48,578 nt of DNA. It comes from Thermoleophilia bacterium. Its GTDB lineage: Bacteria > Actinomycetota > Thermoleophilia > Miltoncostaeales > Miltoncostaeaceae. The stretch covers positions 1-48,578 of the forward strand of contig JADGPG010000104.1 of NCBI GenBank assembly GCA_017882545.1, in the 5' to 3' direction. Positions 42,513-48,578 of the stretch are shown one piece after another. The position numbers and the translations under genes are program-made. A model generated the notes under the pieces. It was not told where the DNA came from and searched no databases. It saw only the letters and a list, made by a program, of their open reading frames with translations. The first letter of the stretch is position 1. Each line of letters begins with the position of its first letter.

Positions 42513-43388
42513 GTGAGCATTCTGGTCGACAAGAACACCAAGCTGGTCGTGCAGGGCATCACGGGCCGCGAGGGCGCATTCCATGCGACCCGCAACAAGG
42601 CCTACGGCACCGACGTGGTCGCCGGCGTGACCCCGGGCAAGGCCGGACAGGATGTCGACGGCATCCCCGTCTTCAACACCGTCCGCGACGCCGTCGAGAC
42701 GACCGGCGCGAACACCGCCATGGTCTTCGTGCCGCCGCGCTTCGCGACCGACGCCCTCTACGAGGCGATCGAAAGCGGCGTGGACCTGATCATTTGCATC
42801 ACCGAGGGTATCCCGGCCCACGACATGCTCCAGGTGTACACGCACCTGCGCCGTGGCAACCAGACGCTCATCGGACCCAACTGCCCCGGCATCATCAGCC
42901 CGGGCCAGGCCTCGGTCGGCATCATGCCGACGCAGGTCTTCAACCCCGGCCGCGTGGGCCTGGTCTCGCGCTCCGGCACGCTGACCTACCAGATCTCCAA
43001 GGAGCTGGCGGTCCTCGGGATCGGCCAGAGCACGGTGGTCGGAATCGGCGGCGACGCCGTCGTTGGTTCGTCGTTTATCGACATCGTCGGTCGGTTCGAT
43101 GAGGACCCCGAGACCGACCTGATCGTGATGGTCGGCGAGATCGGCGGCAACGAGGAGGAGAAGGCGGCAGACTTCATCGCCGAGCACGTCTCCACCCCGG
43201 TCGTCAGCTACATCGCCGGGTTTCAAGCGCCGCCCGGAAAGCAGATGGGCCACGCCGGTGCCATCATCACTGGCTCGTCCGGCACGGCCCAGGGCAAGAA
43301 GCAGGCCCTCGAGGCCAAGGGCGTGCGGGTGGGCACCAATCCGACCGAGGTGGCGCGGCTCGTCCAGGAGACGCTGGCCGCACGGTAG
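42513..43388 (+). CDS. sucD: Succinate-CoA ligase alpha subunit
   Basis: 291 aa, GTG start. CoA-binding Rossmann domain near the N-terminus (LVVQGITGREGAFHATRNKA), IGPNCPGIISPGQASVGIMP, and the phosphorylated His247 in QMGHAGAIITGSSGTAQGKK. Normal length. Partner of SucC; the transcript probably ends at the 43439-43472 hairpin. Confidence 0.97.
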   Translation: MSILVDKNTKLVVQGITGREGAFHATRNKAYGTDVVAGVTPGKAGQDVDGIPVFNTVRDAVETTGANTAMVFVPPRFATDALYEAIESGVDLIICITEGIPAHDMLQVYTHLRRGNQTLIGPNCPGIISPGQASVGIMPTQVFNPGRVGLVSRSGTLTYQISKELAVLGIGQSTVVGIGGDAVVGSSFIDIVGRFDEDPETDLIVMVGEIGGNEEEKAADFIAEHVSTPVVSYIAGFQAPPGKQMGHAGAIITGSSGTAQGKKQALEAKGVRVGTNPTEVARLVQETLAAR

Positions 43389-43438
43389 GCGCACGTCGCA
43401 CCATCGCGGCCGGCATTCCCGGTCGCTGCACGATTCCC

Positions 43439-43472
43439 GACGGCCCCCTGCCCCGCGAGGCAGGGGGCCGTC
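43439..43472 (+). terminator. Terminator-like hairpin after sucCD
   Basis: A 14-bp perfect stem, GACGGCCCCCTGCC / GGCAGGGGGCCGTC, with a 6-nt loop, 51 nt after the sucD stop. There is no T tract. Confidence 0.75.
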
Positions 43473-43547
43473 GCCGTTCCGCACACCGGAACACGGGTCA
43501 ATTCCGGCGGAAACACCCCGGATCAGGGATACTCCCGATACCACTAC

Positions 43548-43591
43548 GTGGGGCATCACCGATGCCCCACAGGGCCGCGTGCGGGACCCTG
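43548..43591 (+). promoter_or_regulatory. Two hairpins in the leader of the stress-protein gene
   Basis: The first stem is GTGGGGCATC-ACC-GATGCCCCAC (43548-43570), perfect. A second, CAGGG...CCCTG with an inner CCGC-GT-GCGG, spans 43570-43591. They end 20 nt before the AAAGGA Shine-Dalgarno of the Usp gene. They could form an attenuator or RNA-stability element. Confidence 0.5.
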
Positions 43592-43620
43592 TGGGTGACC
43601 TGTCATACGAAAGGAACGAC

Positions 43621-44088
43621 ATGGGACCTGGCTATCGGCATGTCGCGTGCTGCATCGAAGGATCGATGGCGCACAAGGCGGTGATCGCCGCCGGCGCCCG
43701 CATGCTCGATGACGCGGGCACCCTGACGCTCCTGCATGTGGTGACCCAGCCGATCGCGATGATGGCGACGCCAACACCCGACATCTCGGGGCTGTTCGAC
43801 AGCGCCGAGTCCTGGCTCCGTGACGTCGTGACGGAGACGCAGAACCAGTTGCGCGCCGCGGGCTCACAGGCGCACGTCGACGGGGTCCTGTTGGAGGGGC
43901 ACCCGGGCATCTGGGTGGTCAGCTGGTCCCGTGACTCCGACGTCGACCTGGTCGTCGCGGCGTCCCACCGCGGCCATTTCGACCGCGCGCTGCTCGGCTC
44001 GTTCGCCACCTACGTCGCCTACCACTCCCCCTGCGACGTGCACCTGGTGCGTCCGGAAGTGGTCGATGCTGAGGCCGCCGCGGGCTGA
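43621..44088 (+). CDS. Universal stress protein (UspA family)
   Basis: 155 aa single Usp domain. The N-terminal strand [20 protein letters not shown], the central [20 protein letters not shown] and the nucleotide-loop-like [20 protein letters not shown], then CDVHLVRP, match the family (the usual G-x2-G-x9-G-S/T loop appears as [12 protein letters not shown] with altered glycines, so ATP binding is uncertain). AAAGGA lies 5 nt before the ATG. It follows sucCD and may have its own structured leader. Confidence 0.88.
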   Translation: MGPGYRHVACCIEGSMAHKAVIAAGARMLDDAGTLTLLHVVTQPIAMMATPTPDISGLFDSAESWLRDVVTETQNQLRAAGSQAHVDGVLLEGHPGIWVVSWSRDSDVDLVVAASHRGHFDRALLGSFATYVAYHSPCDVHLVRPEVVDAEAAAG

Positions 44089-44117
44089 TCCCGCCGCGCC
44101 ACCCCGGCGCGGGGCGT

Positions 44118-44158
44118 CCGTACCCGCGATCCCGTTATCGCGCGGACCGCGGGTACGG
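44118..44158 (+). promoter_or_regulatory. Perfect 11-bp inverted repeat before the sigma-factor gene
   Basis: CCGTACCCGCG (44118-44128) pairs exactly with CGCGGGTACGG (44148-44158). An inner stem (GCGAT...ATCGC, 44126-44141) competes with it. The 3' arm touches GGGGA, the likely Shine-Dalgarno of the sigma gene, so it could either end the Usp transcript or gate sigma translation. Confidence 0.5.
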
Positions 44159-44168
44159 GGACTCCCTG

Positions 44169-45214
44169 ATGCCGAACCACCGTCGTGCCCGCAGACTTTC
44201 GTTTATGAGCACGATCGCCCTTCCCTTGGCGGGTGCCGAGATCGCATCGGCCCCAGCGTGGTCCGCGGCACCGCGGACCCGCCGGCGCAAGCTCCCCGAC
44301 GCCCTGCGGCCGGCTCCGGCGCTCGCACCCGCACCGCCCGAGCCCGAGGTTCCCGACGGCGGCGCGACCTGGTCGGCCGACACCGAAGCACCGACCGTCG
44401 ACGGGCTGCAGCTGTTCCTCGGCCAGATGCGCGCCATCCCGCTGCTGTCCGCGGGCCAGGAGATCGCATTGGCCAAGCGGATCGAGGCCGGCGACGACCG
44501 CGCCCGGGACCTCATGGTCCGGAGCAATCTGCGTCTGGTCGTGGCGATCGCCAAGCCGTATCAGGGACAGGGCCTCGGACTGCTTGATCTCATCCAAGAG
44601 GGCGTGGTCGGGCTGATCCGCGCTGTCGAGCGCTTCGACTGGCGACGCGGCCTGAAATTCTCGACCTACGCGACGTGGTGGATCCGCCAGGCCGTACAGC
44701 GCGGTCTGGCCGACTCGGGCCGGACCATCCGCCTGCCGATTCACGCGGTCGAGCGCGAGCGTGCGGTGACGCGCGTCGAGCGTGAGCTCGAGCAGCGACT
44801 CGGGTGCCGCCCGACCGACCAGCAGATCGCAGACGAGACCGGGATGCCGGCAAGCTGGGTCGCAGGGGTCCGCGACAACGCCCGCGTCGTCGCCAGCCTC
44901 GACCGCCCCGTGGGCGAGGAACGCGATGCGACCCTGGGGGACATCATCGAGGTCGCAGACAGCACCCCCGCCCCCTTCGACGACCTGGCCGGCTGCGAGC
45001 AGGCCGCCGCTCTGTCCCGCGCGATCCGGCGCCTGCCGGAACGGGATCGTCGTGTCATGCAGCTGCGGTATGGCATCGACGGCGAAGTGCCACACTCGGG
45101 CGCCGACACCGCGCGCACGATGGAGATCTCACCCGATGCGGTGCGTCGCACCGAAGCCCGTGCGCTGCGGGCCCTGGCTGGCGACCGGGAGCTGCTCGGC
45201 TTCCGCGACGCCGC

Positions 45215-45218
<4 letters not shown>
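44169..45218 (+). CDS. Sigma-70 family factor, SigA/SigB-like group
   Basis: 349 aa. Residues 1-75 are a Pro/Ala-rich non-conserved head. Region 1.2 is [20 protein letters not shown]; regions 2.1-2.4 are [40 protein letters not shown] and [20 protein letters not shown]; region 3 follows ([13 protein letters not shown]). Region 4 keeps [18 protein letters not shown], but the recognition helix reads [17 protein letters not shown] where housekeeping sigmas have T-R-E-R-V-R-Q-I-E, so -35 preference is probably altered. ATG 44169 is favoured by GGGGA 7 nt upstream; ATG 44205 is the alternative. The gene ends 4 nt inside the convergent carboxylase gene. An alternative, not the main, sigma is likely. 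Confidence 0.9.
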
Positions 45219-46999
<1,781 letters not shown>

Positions 47000-47028
47000 G
47001 CTGACGGGATCTCCGGGATTCGGTGGCT

Positions 47029-47232
47029 TTACGACGGCAGTGACGCGCTGCGCCAGGTGATGCCGACGGCGACCGCAGGCGCGGGCCGCACGTTGTCGCG
47101 GATGCCCGCCACGTGCCAGGCCGGTGGCGACTGGACTGCGCTCGCCGGTGACGCACGGAGCACGGACTCCACCGCGGCAATGATCGCGGCGGCGACCTCG
47201 GGCTCCGGCGCGCCGGTGAACTCGTACCTCAC
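47029..47232 (-). CDS. Small acyl-CoA carboxylase epsilon-like subunit
   Basis: 67 aa. GTG at 47232 overlaps the beta-subunit stop by 4 nt. It begins [20 protein letters not shown], a helix typical of actinobacterial AccE/PccE proteins (short strand, then P-x-P-E-x-x-A-A-I), and has the ending [13 protein letters not shown] (family pattern W...A..R). Such subunits bridge alpha and beta cores. The position between the two large subunits supports the call; identity at this length is weak. Confidence 0.65.
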   Translation of the reverse strand: MRYEFTGAPEPEVAAAIIAAVESVLRASPASAVQSPPAWHVAGIRDNVRPAPAVAVGITWRSASLPS

Positions 47233-48578
47233 AGGGGGATGTTCCCGTGCTTTCGGGCGGGCCCCTGCTCTCGCTTGGTCAACGATGCCTGGAGCGCGCG
47301 AATCAGCCACGGACGGGTTTCCTCGGGCTCGATCACGTCGTCGACGAAGCCGCGCTCCGCGGCAACGTAGGGGTTCGCAAAGCGCTCTTTGTACTCCTCG
47401 ATGAGCTCCGCCCGCCGGACGGCGGGATCGATTCCCGCCTGCTCTGCGGCCTCGAGCTCGCGCCGGAACACGATGTTGACCGCGCCATCGGGGCCCATCA
47501 CGGCGATCTCGCCCGTCGGCCACGATGCATTGAAGTCCGCCCCGATGTGCTTGCTGGCCATGACGTCGTACGCGCCGCCATATGCCTTGCGGGTGATGAC
47601 GGTGAGCTTCGGCACGGTCGCCTCAGCGTACGCGTACAGCAGCTTCGCGCCGTGGAGGATGATCCCCCCGTACTCCTGCGCGGTCCCCGGCAGGAACCCC
47701 GGGACGTCAACGAACGTGACCAGCGGGATATTGAACGCGTCGCAGAACCGGACAAAGCGGGCGCCCTTGATCGACGCGTCGATGTCCAACACACCAGCAA
47801 GCGCCTTCGGTTGGTTGCCCACGACCCCGATGACGTGCCCGTTGAGGCGAGCGAAGCCGATCACCAGGTTCTGTGCGTAGAGCGGGGCGACCTCGAAAAA
47901 GTCGTCGTCGTCGACGACCAGGTGGATGACCTGCTTCATGTCGTACGGCTTGCTCGGCAGGTCGGGAATGATCGTCGCCAGCTCCGGCGCCATCCGATCG
48001 GCCGGGTCGTCGGTCGGCACGTGCGGCGCCAGCTCGAGGTTGTTCAGCGGCAGGAACGACATGAGATCGCGCACCATCGCGATGCACTCCTCCTCCGAGT
48101 CGGAGGCGAAGTGGCAGACCCCGGAGCGGGTCGCGTGGCTCTGTGCGCCGCCCAACTCCTCCATCGTCACTTCCTCGCCGGTGACGGTCTTGATCACGTC
48201 GGGCCCAGTGATGAACATGTGGCTGGTCTCGCGCACCATGAAGATGAAGTCGGTGATCGCGGGGCTGTAGACGGCCCCGCCGGCGCAGGGCCCGAGCACG
48301 ACCGAGATCTGCGGAACCACGCCGCTGGCGCGGACGTTGCGGAAGAAGATGTCCGCATACCCGGCGAGCGAGACGACGCCCTCCTGAATTCGCGCCCCGC
48401 CCGAGTCGTTGAGCCCGATCACCGGGCAGCCCATGCGGACGGCGAAGTCCATGACCTTGATGATCTTCTCGGCGAATACCTCCCCGAGGCTGCCGCCGAA
48501 GACGGTGAAGTCCTTGGCAAAGACGAAGACCAGGCGGCCGTTGACCGTGCCCCAGCCGGTGACCACGCCATCACCGGG
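47229..48578 (-). CDS. Acyl-CoA carboxylase beta subunit (carboxyltransferase), 5'-truncated
   Basis: About 450 aa visible; the start lies beyond the right edge (frame reads [20 protein letters not shown] at the boundary). Carboxyltransferase hallmarks: [80 protein letters not shown], and the second half with [40 protein letters not shown] and [15 protein letters not shown]. Closest to PccB/AccD5-type propionyl- or acetyl-CoA carboxylases, which transfer carboxyl from biotin to acyl-CoA. First gene of beta-epsilon-alpha. Confidence 0.95.
   Translation of the reverse strand, partial: PGDGVVTGWGTVNGRLVFVFAKDFTVFGGSLGEVFAEKIIKVMDFAVRMGCPVIGLNDSGGARIQEGVVSLAGYADIFFRNVRASGVVPQISVVLGPCAGGAVYSPAITDFIFMVRETSHMFITGPDVIKTVTGEEVTMEELGGAQSHATRSGVCHFASDSEEECIAMVRDLMSFLPLNNLELAPHVPTDDPADRMAPELATIIPDLPSKPYDMKQVIHLVVDDDDFFEVAPLYAQNLVIGFARLNGHVIGVVGNQPKALAGVLDIDASIKGARFVRFCDAFNIPLVTFVDVPGFLPGTAQEYGGIILHGAKLLYAYAEATVPKLTVITRKAYGGAYDVMASKHIGADFNASWPTGEIAVMGPDGAVNIVFRRELEAAEQAGIDPAVRRAELIEEYKERFANPYVAAERGFVDDVIEPEETRPWLIRALQASLTKREQGPARKHGNIPL

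Overview
The window is G+C-rich (clearly above 65% by eye) and gene-dense. GTG and TTG starts are common, and many neighbours overlap by 4 nt (GTGA/ATGA). The order SRP RNA - dnaX - ybaB - recR - lysC - asd, an epsilon-like subunit between the two acyl-CoA carboxylase genes, a GAP-family membrane protein and a MoaA-ModABC molybdenum theme point to an actinobacterium. A deep lineage such as Thermoleophilia (Solirubrobacterales/Gaiellales) fits best, but no 16S gene is present, so this is an inference. I found no phage, IS element, tRNA or CRISPR.

Layout. 1-1.5 kb is a messy edge: minus-strand coding fragments, one intact small thioredoxin-fold gene, and a frameshifted membrane gene followed by a secreted-protein gene. 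A 19-bp hairpin follows (1615-1669), then an NlpC/P60 endopeptidase, a GAP-family protein, moaA, a CopD-like protein and a decayed membrane gene. 5.9-15 kb holds three transport or regulation blocks: a MarR-glyoxalase pair with two palindromes upstream; modABC diverging from an XRE-HTH/periplasmic-binding-like regulator across a palindrome; and a ferric-iron-type ABC transporter (fbpABC) preceded by a large palindrome. 15.2-16.5 kb has small membrane proteins, including two tandem DUF4234-like paralogues. 16.6-23.5 kb is the housekeeping core: large-form SRP RNA, dnaX, ybaB, recR, lysC, asd, zwf. 23.6-25.3 kb is an overlapping pair (TPM-like membrane protein and GNAT-like protein). 25.4-31.3 kb is the central carbon block: a type-E-like succinate dehydrogenase (sdhA-sdhB-sdhE) divergent from icd-mdh. 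31.4-37.7 kb has a thioesterase and cydABDC (cytochrome bd oxidase and its assembly exporter). 38.2-41.2 kb has two coupled alpha/beta hydrolases convergent with an aminotransferase. 41.4-45.2 kb has sucCD, a universal stress protein and a sigma-70 factor. 45.2-48.6 kb carries an acyl-CoA carboxylase (alpha, epsilon-like, beta; beta truncated by the window end).

Metabolically, sucCD, sdh, icd and mdh are four TCA-cycle steps within 18 kb. The bd oxidase offers a quinol outlet, and the molybdenum and iron uptake systems supply cofactors for redox enzymes.

The most unusual signal is at gene starts. For lysC and the NlpC/P60 gene, an AAGGAG Shine-Dalgarno sits 7-8 nt before an in-frame ATC. Starting there restores the expected N-terminus (the conserved first strand, or a full signal peptide), whereas ATG/GTG/TTG starts lie too far away. 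recR has no ATG, GTG or TTG before its helix-hairpin-helix, and ATC sits at the expected position. Other points of interest are the 13-nt repeat inside the SRP RNA, the tandem hydrolases sharing an unusual motif, several strong palindromes beside transporter operons, and a sigma factor with a divergent -35-reading helix.
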